Shown piece after piece: positions 1 through 7,408 of a DNA stretch of 64,000 nucleotides. This DNA is from Candidatus Zhuqueibacterota bacterium (GTDB lineage Bacteria > Zhuqueibacterota > Zhuqueibacteria > Oceanimicrobiales > Oceanimicrobiaceae): assembly GCA_029261995.1 (NCBI GenBank), contig JAJDAF010000065.1, positions 31,832 to 95,831 on the forward strand. The letters run 5' to 3'. The position numbers were made by a program, and so were the translations under genes. The notes beneath the pieces were generated by a model, which worked only from the letters and a program-made list of their open reading frames with translations, was not told where the DNA came from and did no database searches. Every line of letters begins with the position of its first letter. Position 1 is the first letter of the stretch.

Positions 1-233
1 CCCGCGAGATTGCCAAACAAACTCTGACTTACAGACACACCGCCGGTTTTGGGAATATGAAAGAAGATGCATTCAAAATCATCGAACGGTTTCAGCGAAT
101 ACCCACTTTGAGTATCCACTGTTCGTTGAAGTCTCAAGTCGTGAAATGTCTTCGGTTCCTGGAACCTCAGGCGGAGACGGGTCAATTCGAATTGCAGCTC
201 TTGAGCTATTCCTGATGTTCTATTCTTGTTCAA
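1..233 (-). CDS. Sulfotransferase-family protein, N-terminal part, cut by window edge
   Basis: The minus-strand frame stays open from just after the stop of the neighbouring gene (240-242) to the window edge. Its translation contains CIFFHIPKTGGVSVSQSLFG, the PAPS-binding 5'-phosphosulfate loop (HIPKTGG) typical of the sulfotransferase 2 family, followed by NLAG. The family transfers sulfate from PAPS to sugars. No ATG precedes the motif in frame. A TTG at 231-233 preceded by AAGG nine bases upstream is the best start, so about 78 residues are visible. It is the last visible gene of the NRPS/glycosylation operon. The overlapping plus-strand frame also looks open but lacks a recognisable motif. 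Confidence 0.72.
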   Translation of the reverse strand, partial: MNKNRTSGIAQELQFELTRLRLRFQEPKTFHDLRLQRTVDTQSGYSLKPFDDFECIFFHIPKTGGVSVSQSLFGNLA

Positions 234-239
234 AGGCGG

Positions 240-1169
240 TTACCTTGTCGTTTGTATTAAGCTCCGCTCCTGCAAACCTGCGACTTGCATGAGCTTTTCA
301 GAGAATTCAGGATAATGGGGAAATTTCTCGTTAACTAACTTCTCAAAGAATTCTTTCAGACTTTGCGGATGCAGATAGGAACTCCGAACTTCAAAAGCTG
401 TGAAGCATTGTTCGATCCAGGAATCGAGGGCATCGAGTTTTAAGAAGGCTGCCAAATCCGCGAAAGTTTCATTGGTCACTGCATGTGCAAAAAAATGAAA
501 AAACCTGTCTGGATATTGTTGTTGAAGCCTGATGAACCAGGCGAATTCATCCAAAACTGCCTCAAGAACTTGCTCCACTGTTGATGCCGGGTTCAGGCCA
601 CTGAAGCGGGTCAGATACCTTTTCTGGAGATTGGAAACGGCACAGTCGAGGGGACTTCGGACAGGCAACAGAAATCTCAGACTGTTGTTTTGCGACAGGA
701 GCTTGCCCAGATCGATCCCGTTGTTCTTGATGTGATTTGATGTTCTTAAAGACTCTTTCCAGAATAGACATTGGATTGAATTCTTAACCAGTCTTCCTCC
801 ATGATATTTGTTGTAAATCTCCGCCATCTTGTACAGGTCGTCGAAGGCGTGCGAAGCGGTAATAGAGCCACCAACATCTCCTCGGATTTTGCGCGCAGAG
901 ATGAAAATCGCATAGCGCATAAATGCCTGCAATTTTTCCTGAGTGTAGTCGAGTAGAAAATCCAAGCGCTTGTCATCAAAAATCCGTTCGCCGCCATGAT
1001 TCAGCACCTGGCAGTGTGGATGCAGGGCAAGAGTGGCGGCGGTCAGCGTGGAGAGGTTTCTGTAGGGACCCAGAGCAAGGCAAACCGTTCTGACATCCTC
1101 GACATTGATTCGGTTCGAACGAATCAAGTCTGCTCTTTTTGCCTGGCGTTTTCTGAAGTTATCTAACAA
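240..1169 (-). CDS. Sulfotransferase-like protein
   Basis: A 309-residue protein with a degenerate P-loop sulfotransferase pattern. Residues 30-40 (LALGPYRNLS) match the position of the 5'-phosphosulfate loop. Residues 166-181 (FLLPVRSPLDCAVSNL) match the 3'-phosphate loop, with the expected Arg and Ser. The canonical GxxRSGTS is not present, so PAPS binding is inferred from the two-motif layout. The start is TTG, with GGAAGAG about ten bases upstream; an in-frame extension to an earlier non-ATG codon cannot be excluded. It lies between a glycosyltransferase and a second sulfotransferase, consistent with sulfation of the glycan made by this operon. Confidence 0.62.
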   Translation of the reverse strand: MLDNFRKRQAKRADLIRSNRINVEDVRTVCLALGPYRNLSTLTAATLALHPHCQVLNHGGERIFDDKRLDFLLDYTQEKLQAFMRYAIFISARKIRGDVGGSITASHAFDDLYKMAEIYNKYHGGRLVKNSIQCLFWKESLRTSNHIKNNGIDLGKLLSQNNSLRFLLPVRSPLDCAVSNLQKRYLTRFSGLNPASTVEQVLEAVLDEFAWFIRLQQQYPDRFFHFFAHAVTNETFADLAAFLKLDALDSWIEQCFTAFEVRSSYLHPQSLKEFFEKLVNEKFPHYPEFSEKLMQVAGLQERSLIQTTR

Positions 1170-1198
1170 CGGAAAAATTCTCTTCCGAATGGTTGATG

Positions 1199-2302
1199 TC
1201 AGTTTGAACTGTGTTTGCGCACCATCTTCACTTCCTGCCTCATCGCACTCTTTGTGGCAAATGATTTCCCAAAATTGCGGGCAGCAAGAGCTTCTGCTCT
1301 TTGTCGTGCTGGTATTTTTGACAAAGCCTGCAAGCGTCTTTCGTTCTTTTGGCTCAGTGGCCCTCCCAAGTCCGGCTGCATTTCGTGGTGAAGATGAACA
1401 AATGGCAGATAGGCGTAGCGATACAAATTGAGCGTCTTGCAGCGTTGGAAAAATTCATTGTCCTCATAACCCCAGCCGATGAAACCCTCGTCGTGTCCGC
1501 CAATTCCAAAATATGTCTCGCGGTCGATAGCCATCGTTCCGCCGACGTTGTTTTGGACAATCTCATTGGGACAAAGACTGCTCCGGATACGACCTTTATT
1601 TCGTACAGAATCAGAAGCGTGTCCCCCCAAATGAAAACCAAACCGCATCAGGAATATCGCTTGGAAGCCTTGCGAGCTCAGCGTGATGACTTCTCTCGCG
1701 TAGTCGGCCGGCACACAAAAGTCGCTATCGATAAAGATCAGCAGGTTACTGCGCGCAGCCCTGGCGCCCTCATTGTTGGCCCAGGAGCGCGAGTAGGGCA
1801 TGTCGGGAATTGCCGGCGGAGTGTGAATATGCCTCACCCAGTCCGGCAAGAATTCTTTGATTTCCGGGGCCATAGCTTGCTCGACCAGAACGCATTCCGC
1901 TCTCACTTCACGCTGTGCTGCAATGGTCTTCAATGTGGTCATGAGGTTGGGTTTTCGCTCAAGCCCGCGGAAGCCAATGATAAACGAGACCTCAGGTTCA
2001 TCGCTGCAATCCCGGGGACAATCGCCGAACAGGATTGGCCATTGGCACAAGGCTCGCCGCATTATCCATTTGCCGACTCGAGGCAGCACCTGTGGTCCGG
2101 TGAGTACCGTTGAACCCTGCCACTCGCACGAAACGCCCTTTCTATCTTTTCGCCGTCCTAGTCGCTCATCGCGATTGTGAAGATGTATCCATGAGGAATT
2201 GCACCTGCCGATCCCTTTGGTGCGGCCTGCCCAAAAATACCAGAAGAGTTCTTTCAGCATAGCGGCGGCTTTGCTGATCAGGGGGAATTGCTTACTCATC
2301 AC
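1199..2302 (-). CDS. GT2 glycosyltransferase with galactosyltransferase-type C-terminus
   Basis: A 367-residue GT-A transferase. The nucleotide-sugar domain starts near residue 105 (VSFIIGFRG) and carries the metal-binding DSD at about 192-194. The C-terminal part has the GWGYEDNEF signature (about 277-284), equivalent to the WGWGxED acceptor/metal motif of beta-1,4-galactosyltransferases (Glyco_transf_7C). The first 100 residues are basic and have no assigned domain. Its start overlaps the stop of the upstream gene (ATGA), implying translational coupling. It is a tandem paralogue of the next gene upstream (2299-3408), sharing the same architecture and long stretches such as HIHTPP. Sugar and acceptor cannot be read from sequence. 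Confidence 0.85.
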   Translation of the reverse strand: MMSKQFPLISKAAAMLKELFWYFWAGRTKGIGRCNSSWIHLHNRDERLGRRKDRKGVSCEWQGSTVLTGPQVLPRVGKWIMRRALCQWPILFGDCPRDCSDEPEVSFIIGFRGLERKPNLMTTLKTIAAQREVRAECVLVEQAMAPEIKEFLPDWVRHIHTPPAIPDMPYSRSWANNEGARAARSNLLIFIDSDFCVPADYAREVITLSSQGFQAIFLMRFGFHLGGHASDSVRNKGRIRSSLCPNEIVQNNVGGTMAIDRETYFGIGGHDEGFIGWGYEDNEFFQRCKTLNLYRYAYLPFVHLHHEMQPDLGGPLSQKNERRLQALSKIPARQRAEALAARNFGKSFATKSAMRQEVKMVRKHSSN

Positions 2303-3408
2303 CTGGATTCATCCTTTTGTATTTTCATTTGAGATGAAGGTGGTCGTTGCTCCAGGAGCGAGGAATCCGGCTGAACAGAACTGCCGAAATTGCGCGCGCA
2401 AAGTTCAGCCACACGCTGCGCAACCGGGATGCTGGAACGAGCGGCAAACAATTCAACATTGTCGTGTTCACAAAAATCTTTCATGCCCGACTGCTTCGCA
2501 TGGTAAAGATGCACAAAGGGCAAGTACATATTTGCAAAGAGCTTTGTAGACTGGCAGCGCTCAAAAAATTCAGTGTCCTCGCCGCCCCAGCCATAGAAAG
2601 ACTCATCATGGCCACCAATTTTGAAATACGTCTGCCGGTCGATGGCGATGCTGCCGCCATGACAATTGCTCAAGACCATTTCCAGTCCGGGTTTGCACGG
2701 CAAATTGGCCAAATCGAATACGGCTTTTGAAGTCTCGACATTGAGGTAAAAAACGAATCGCTGCAACCGCATGGCCTTGAAGCCACGTTTTTGTAAATCG
2801 AGCATTTCACCGGCATACCTGGCCGGAACACAAATGTCATTGTCGTGAAACACCAGAAGGTCTGACTTTGCCGCTCGTGCCCCGACATTGAACGCCCAGG
2901 ATTTGCACCAGGGCATCTCCGGCTGCAGTGGCGGTGTATGAATGTAAGTCACCCAATCAGGCAATGCGGCTCCTGCCTCGGGAGCAACGCTCTGCTCGAC
3001 CACAATGCATTCGATGGCAGCATCTTGTTGCGCCGCCAGATTTTTCAGCGTTGCGAGCAGGTTGGCTAGCCGTTCCTGGCCTTTGTGCGCGATGATAAAA
3101 GAGATGTCAGGCGAACGGCGGATTGCCACTGGCTGATCGCGGAATTCAATCGACCATTGTGTGAGCGCCTGTTGCAGTAACCGTGCGACGAGCCTGTTGT
3201 TCGATTGCAGACTCGGCATTTCATCCGCCGAGATCCGGTTGCAGACAATGCCGCACCGCTCTTCCGCGTGCGCCAGTTGTTCATCTCTACGACGATAGGA
3301 AAGCCATGAGCCGCAACCATTCTTATTGGTTGCAAAGGGTCTGATCGCCCAAAGCAATTTGGGGAGATAGTAGGCCGTTCGCAGTAGGTGGAGTAACCGA
3401 CTCATCAT
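2299..3408 (-). CDS. GT2 glycosyltransferase with galactosyltransferase-type C-terminus (paralogue)
   Basis: A 369-residue GT-A transferase with the same plan as its downstream neighbour: an unassigned N-terminal ~100 residues, a GT2 core beginning DISFIIAHKG, the metal-binding HDND at about 188-191, and GWGGEDTEF at about 273-281, the Glyco_transf_7C acceptor-site motif. The two genes clearly arose by tandem duplication and have since diverged, so they probably add consecutive residues rather than being redundant. Both ends overlap neighbours by four bases (ATGA). Substrate unknown; a UDP-hexose or UDP-HexNAc donor is the family norm. Confidence 0.85.
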   Translation of the reverse strand: MMSRLLHLLRTAYYLPKLLWAIRPFATNKNGCGSWLSYRRRDEQLAHAEERCGIVCNRISADEMPSLQSNNRLVARLLQQALTQWSIEFRDQPVAIRRSPDISFIIAHKGQERLANLLATLKNLAAQQDAAIECIVVEQSVAPEAGAALPDWVTYIHTPPLQPEMPWCKSWAFNVGARAAKSDLLVFHDNDICVPARYAGEMLDLQKRGFKAMRLQRFVFYLNVETSKAVFDLANLPCKPGLEMVLSNCHGGSIAIDRQTYFKIGGHDESFYGWGGEDTEFFERCQSTKLFANMYLPFVHLYHAKQSGMKDFCEHDNVELFAARSSIPVAQRVAELCARNFGSSVQPDSSLLEQRPPSSQMKIQKDESR

Positions 3409-4376
3409 CTGGCTCTTCGCATTTTCGTCAGAAGGGGCTCTAGTTTCGCCGTTCTGGCAATGCCGGCCATTTTATGTCGCGCCTGGGCGTATGGTTGACG
3501 CCAGGTGGTTGCCACCGGGCAAATGTTTGCGTCGTGGAAAATGGCATCAAACTTGTCGATGACACGATTTTCATCAAGGAATTCGGGCTGACGGTCGTCC
3601 GCAAAACAGGGCTGATTCAAGCACTGAAAGTAGAGATCATCATTGTTGTCAAGTTCAATGACGCGGGCAACGACTTCCTCAAAAGTGCGATAATCGTGAC
3701 AATTGATGAAAGCCTCCGAGTTGAATTCTCTGGTGACCATCGGATTACCCCAATAAATCGGAACGGTGTTGGAAAGAAATGCGTTGAGAATTTTTTCAGT
3801 CGTATATCCCGGATAAGATGAATTCTCAAACGCAATCGTGAACTTGTACTCGCTCATGAATTCATGCAGTTTTTCACGCTCGCCGGTCGATGTCAGCCCT
3901 TTCGGTATGGTATAACCTACATTGTTCAAGGCCCGACCCGCGGAGTCGATCCTCTTATACTTTGAAAGTTGCTCAAAAAACGTTACGCGTTCCGGCGCAT
4001 TGGCATTGGAGTAAACGAAATTGCAGAACTTGCTCTTTTCGTCTGTCTCGCGCGGCTCAAGCAAATGCGCAAATTCCTGGAACACCCAGAAGTAGATAGG
4101 CAGGCGACAGTTTCTATCCGTTTTGAGATAGTCGAAGCTAAAGGCATAATCGCACTCACCAAAATTCGGCCTGACATTTTCACCCGTGTAGAAAATGCGC
4201 GGGCAGGTGTACTTGAGAAATTGTGCGCCAAAGCATGAGTAAATGAGAAAATCCGGTTCTTCCGAAATCTCGATTTCATATCGTTTTGAAAGCAGTTTAT
4301 AAAAGGGATTATCCTGTAAGTCATCACCTTGAGCCCCGTGCCAGAAGTCCGCAAAGTTGAGTTTGATTTTTTTCAT
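3405..4376 (-). CDS. Alpha-1,3/4-fucosyltransferase-like enzyme (GT10)
   Basis: A 323-residue protein with the hallmark GT10 motif at 183-200 (FENSSYPGYTTEKILNAF), followed by TVPIYWG, and an upstream YTGEN segment at 63-67. These are the GDP-fucose-binding and catalytic elements of bacterial and animal alpha-1,3/1,4-fucosyltransferases. Length fits bacterial GT10 (about 300-450). It lacks the C-terminal heptad repeats of the Helicobacter enzymes. It probably adds fucose or another 6-deoxyhexose to the operon's glycan. No GDP-fucose biosynthesis genes are in the window, so the donor must be made elsewhere. Start overlaps the upstream stop. Confidence 0.9.
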   Translation of the reverse strand: MKKIKLNFADFWHGAQGDDLQDNPFYKLLSKRYEIEISEEPDFLIYSCFGAQFLKYTCPRIFYTGENVRPNFGECDYAFSFDYLKTDRNCRLPIYFWVFQEFAHLLEPRETDEKSKFCNFVYSNANAPERVTFFEQLSKYKRIDSAGRALNNVGYTIPKGLTSTGEREKLHEFMSEYKFTIAFENSSYPGYTTEKILNAFLSNTVPIYWGNPMVTREFNSEAFINCHDYRTFEEVVARVIELDNNDDLYFQCLNQPCFADDRQPEFLDENRVIDKFDAIFHDANICPVATTWRQPYAQARHKMAGIARTAKLEPLLTKMRRAR

Positions 4377-5626
4377 GACAGGCCGTCCGCTGCCGGAGGC
4401 GCGACTTCGGGCTGCGGCGTTGCAGCCGGTTTCAGCGTATCATACATCGCCAGGAGCTTGCGACCGATGATATTCCAATCATAACGCTCCTCAACGCACT
4501 GCCGCGCCTGCCGCCGAATTTTTTCTGCCAGCCGGTTGTCCTGCAACAGGCGAAGGACGGAATCCGCAAATTTCACAGAGGCATCTTCAACGAGCAGATG
4601 CTGTCGGTTAGCAAGTTCCAGTCCTTCACAGCCGAAGGAAGTCGATACCACCGGGACACCCAAAGCCATGGCCTCGAGGATTTTCAGCCGGGTGCCGCCA
4701 CCCGACCGCAATGGCACCACAACCACGCCAGCCTGTCGGTAGAATGGAACCACATCCTGCACCCATCCAGTCACTTCGACATTTGGGAAGTCCCGCAGTT
4801 TCTGCAACACATCATAGGGACCTTGCCCGACGACGACAAATTTTGCATCCGGCCTTCGGTTCAGGATTTTTGGAAAAATCTCCGTGCAGAAATAGAGCGC
4901 TGCGTCGAAATTCGGAGGATATCCCATGGTGCCGACGAACAAGATGGTATCGCTTGGTTGCGACTGACCGGAAAATTCATAGCGCGCCGCATCCACGCCA
5001 TTCTCGATGACGGACACCTGTAACGCGGGGTTGGAGTCGAGCAACCTCTTTGCTTCGAGATGTGAAACCGTTATGCTGCAATCGAATCGCTCTGCATATT
5101 TTGCTTCCCAGCCCGCGATCGACAGCCATTTGACAAAGTTAACCAGTCTCTCTTTCAAAGGACTTTTCAGACTGAGCATGCTTTTGTACTGGTCCGCAAC
5201 ATGGTTATGAAAGGAGAGAACCTTGACGCACTCACTGCCGGCTGGAACAGCATCTACATACGGCGCAAGAACGGAGTGCTCGATCTGAATGATATCGACA
5301 TTGTGGTCAGTGATAAGCTGCCTGATCTTACCAAATAGTTCGTCGTACATAAACGCCGCCGTGGCCGGAGAGCGACGAAGCGGCAGTCCTTTTAGCGCGC
5401 GCGTGAGATGTTCTTTCCATGGCAGGATGCGGGGTTCCACGAAGTCGCAGATATCACAATACGCCTTGAGTTCGGCAACGTACTCTTTTTGCGCCGAGCC
5501 AAGAAGAATGCTGAGCAGCAGGACTCGGTGCCGCTTCGAGACTTGCCGAATCAAAGCCAAATAGCGCTGGTTGACGCCGGTATCCGGCGGGTAGGGCAGA
5601 CCGTATGTTACAAACAGAATGGTCAT
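4373..5626 (-). CDS. GT4 family glycosyltransferase
   Basis: A 417-residue GT-B enzyme. The real start is the ATG at 5624-5626 (MTILFVTYGLPYPPDTG), which overlaps the upstream stop as ATGA; a longer frame to 5719 only reads through the neighbour. The N-terminal Rossmann half opens with the PPxxG element of GT4 retaining transferases. The C-terminal half shows FVGTMGYPPNFDA, a GGGTRLKILEAMALGVPVV donor-site segment with the conserved Glu, and GCEGLEL. Cytoplasmic, using a nucleotide sugar. The last residues are Ala/Pro-rich (PAATPQPEVAPPAAD), a flexible tail. Confidence 0.9.
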   Translation of the reverse strand: MTILFVTYGLPYPPDTGVNQRYLALIRQVSKRHRVLLLSILLGSAQKEYVAELKAYCDICDFVEPRILPWKEHLTRALKGLPLRRSPATAAFMYDELFGKIRQLITDHNVDIIQIEHSVLAPYVDAVPAGSECVKVLSFHNHVADQYKSMLSLKSPLKERLVNFVKWLSIAGWEAKYAERFDCSITVSHLEAKRLLDSNPALQVSVIENGVDAARYEFSGQSQPSDTILFVGTMGYPPNFDAALYFCTEIFPKILNRRPDAKFVVVGQGPYDVLQKLRDFPNVEVTGWVQDVVPFYRQAGVVVVPLRSGGGTRLKILEAMALGVPVVSTSFGCEGLELANRQHLLVEDASVKFADSVLRLLQDNRLAEKIRRQARQCVEERYDWNIIGRKLLAMYDTLKPAATPQPEVAPPAADGLS

Positions 5627-6576
5627 CCGAGGCTCTCTGTGCTTGCGCTGCTCACATCGTGGTTTGCATGCGCCATGCTTGAATTGTCCGGGCAATCCTC
5701 CATGAAGTGCGATAACCAATCCTGGAGAAGGTGAAACAATTGCTCCTGACTCCAGCGCATGATGAAGGTGTGATTGGCTCCCTTCATCACTTCAAACCTC
5801 AGATTTTCGATTTCATTCAGACGACGCACGTCATTGCCCAGGGCGGCATGCAGGTAGTCGAGACCTTCATCAGCTTCAGAATGAAGTAGAAACAGGCGTG
5901 TACCGCGTCGGGTCAATCGCTGTAACTCTGCCAGTCCGTGCATTCTGGCGGAGCCTTTTCCTTTTCGTTTCAGCAGGTGGCCGGGCCGGATGTTTGCGAG
6001 CGCAGAGAGAATACGGCGGTAGTCGCCCTGGCCCTTTAGAATCTTTGAGATATTCTTAAGCCGAAAGCTGCTAAATACCACCATTCTCAAATAGTGTCGA
6101 ATGAGCACGCGTCGGTAGAGTTTCTCGGCGAGCGCTTCATCATTACCGTGCAGGTGGCCGCCGGCGTTAAGCAGGGCGGTGCCGACGACACGCTGGTCCA
6201 GCAATGCAGTCTGGAAAGACACAATTGCTCCGGAACACAGCCCCATGAGCACGAACCTGTCGAGCCCCATTTCGCGATGCATGGCATCCATCGCTTCCCT
6301 GGTTTCCAACACCGCACTTTTTTCAAAGGGCAGATGGTCCCGGCGAACGCTGCTATCACCCAGGCCGGAAAGGTCGAAGCGCAAAACAGGAAATCCCAAT
6401 CGGGCCAGTTTACGCGCTACTCTCACATGCAGACGATTGACCCCGACGCGGTGCACCAGGCCGGAGTTTAAGAGGATGATGCCCGGCAGGCTCTGGGCCA
6501 CCATGTCCTCGTCCGGTGTGGTGACGATGCCCACCAACGCGGCCTTGCTGCCAAATTGTAGAACTTCCTCCCTCAT
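5623..6576 (-). CDS. Alpha/beta hydrolase, exosortase-system hydrolase 1 type
   Basis: A 317-residue alpha/beta-fold protein starting at the ATG at 6574-6576 (MREEVLQFG), coupled to the upstream stop by ATGA. The strand-nucleophile elbow reads MGLCSGA, so cysteine replaces the usual serine of GxSxG. This is the pattern of the hydrolase called exosortase A system-associated hydrolase 1, found in exopolysaccharide clusters. An oxyanion-side segment VLRFDLSGLGDS and a late GANHTF (candidate catalytic His) are also present. It sits directly behind a thioesterase-less NRPS with a sister hydrolase, so it could release or transfer the peptide in trans. That role is inference. Confidence 0.75.
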   Translation of the reverse strand: MREEVLQFGSKAALVGIVTTPDEDMVAQSLPGIILLNSGLVHRVGVNRLHVRVARKLARLGFPVLRFDLSGLGDSSVRRDHLPFEKSAVLETREAMDAMHREMGLDRFVLMGLCSGAIVSFQTALLDQRVVGTALLNAGGHLHGNDEALAEKLYRRVLIRHYLRMVVFSSFRLKNISKILKGQGDYRRILSALANIRPGHLLKRKGKGSARMHGLAELQRLTRRGTRLFLLHSEADEGLDYLHAALGNDVRRLNEIENLRFEVMKGANHTFIMRWSQEQLFHLLQDWLSHFMEDCPDNSSMAHANHDVSSASTESLG

Positions 6577-7400
6577 GCGTACACCTCGGAAATCCACGAG
6601 ACTATCGATTGCAGCATTTGATACGGCACCTGGATTTTCCCGAACGCCTCCTCCCAGACCCAAAGCTGAGGATTGGGCTGATGCAAGTGTTTTACCGTGG
6701 CGCCTAATCGTATCAGGTGAGTGTTTAGAGCAGCCTGTTTGGCCTTGTCATTGCTTTCAAGCAAAAGCAGGTGGTCTACCGGTTTGCGTTTCATGTCGAG
6801 TAGATCAATCTTTTCGATGCCGGCCTGCAACTGTTCCGTCATAGGGAATCCCAAAATCTCACTACCATTTTCTTTTTCCCAATCAGCGTCCGTCAACACA
6901 TGCGCGTATTGCAGCATCTGTTTGTGCAACTCTGCCAGTTCCTTCAGGTAGCTTTCTCCGCTCGTGACCGGATCCCAGAGTACCAGGCTGTCGATATCGC
7001 CGCGCGAGATGGCGGTCATGGTGGAGAGCGTGGCGCCCAGGCGCAAGCCCACCAAACAGATCTTGCTGATGCGGCTCCGGCCACGAATTTCGCTAATCGC
7101 CAAAGCGATATCGCTGAGCCATCGGTCGATGTCGCCGCTATCACAATCTCCACCTGAGTCTCCACAGCCACGATAATCAAATCGAAGAACGGGAAAGCCG
7201 GCAGTGGCGAGACGTCCGGCCAATTGCCGTATGGCCCGGTGAAAGCGGATGTATTCGTCGCCGACAGGGTTGCAAAGAACGACGGCGCAGTTTCGGCTCG
7301 CCGGTGCTTTGGGTGAATGATAGTAGCCGAAAAGTGCATTGTCTGGCTGACCAAAGTAGAACGGCTCCGTGGCTGGCGGAGAATGTGCAGATTGGCGCAT
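6573..7400 (-). CDS. Alpha/beta hydrolase-fold protein, exosortase-system hydrolase 2 type
   Basis: A 275-residue alpha/beta-fold protein opening with PFYFGQPDNALFGYYHSP and carrying FDYRGCGDSGGD. The elbow reads VGLRLGATL, so the nucleophile position is not Ser or Cys. This matches the family named exosortase A system-associated hydrolase 2, whose biochemical role is not established. It starts eight bases after the NRPS stop and overlaps the next hydrolase by ATGA. Both hydrolases usually occur in exopolysaccharide/PEP-CTERM loci. No exosortase or PEP-CTERM gene is visible here, so the pair may have been recruited to handle the NRPS product or an acyl/peptidyl thioester. Confidence 0.72.
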   Translation of the reverse strand: MRQSAHSPPATEPFYFGQPDNALFGYYHSPKAPASRNCAVVLCNPVGDEYIRFHRAIRQLAGRLATAGFPVLRFDYRGCGDSGGDCDSGDIDRWLSDIALAISEIRGRSRISKICLVGLRLGATLSTMTAISRGDIDSLVLWDPVTSGESYLKELAELHKQMLQYAHVLTDADWEKENGSEILGFPMTEQLQAGIEKIDLLDMKRKPVDHLLLLESNDKAKQAALNTHLIRLGATVKHLHQPNPQLWVWEEAFGKIQVPYQMLQSIVSWISEVYA

Positions 7401-7408
7401 ATGGATCT

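Noticed and set aside
3..215. Plus-strand open frame of about 70 codons at the left edge with protein-like composition
   Set aside because: The minus strand in the same place encodes the unmistakable HIPKTGG sulfotransferase motif and continues the operon direction.
1349..2113. Long plus-strand frame opposite the GT2 at 1199-2302
   Set aside because: Shadow of the real gene; no domain and wrong direction for the operon.
5623..7400. Complete exosortase/PEP-CTERM system
   Set aside because: Only the two associated hydrolase types are present; no exosortase, PEP-CTERM protein or amidotransferase is seen.
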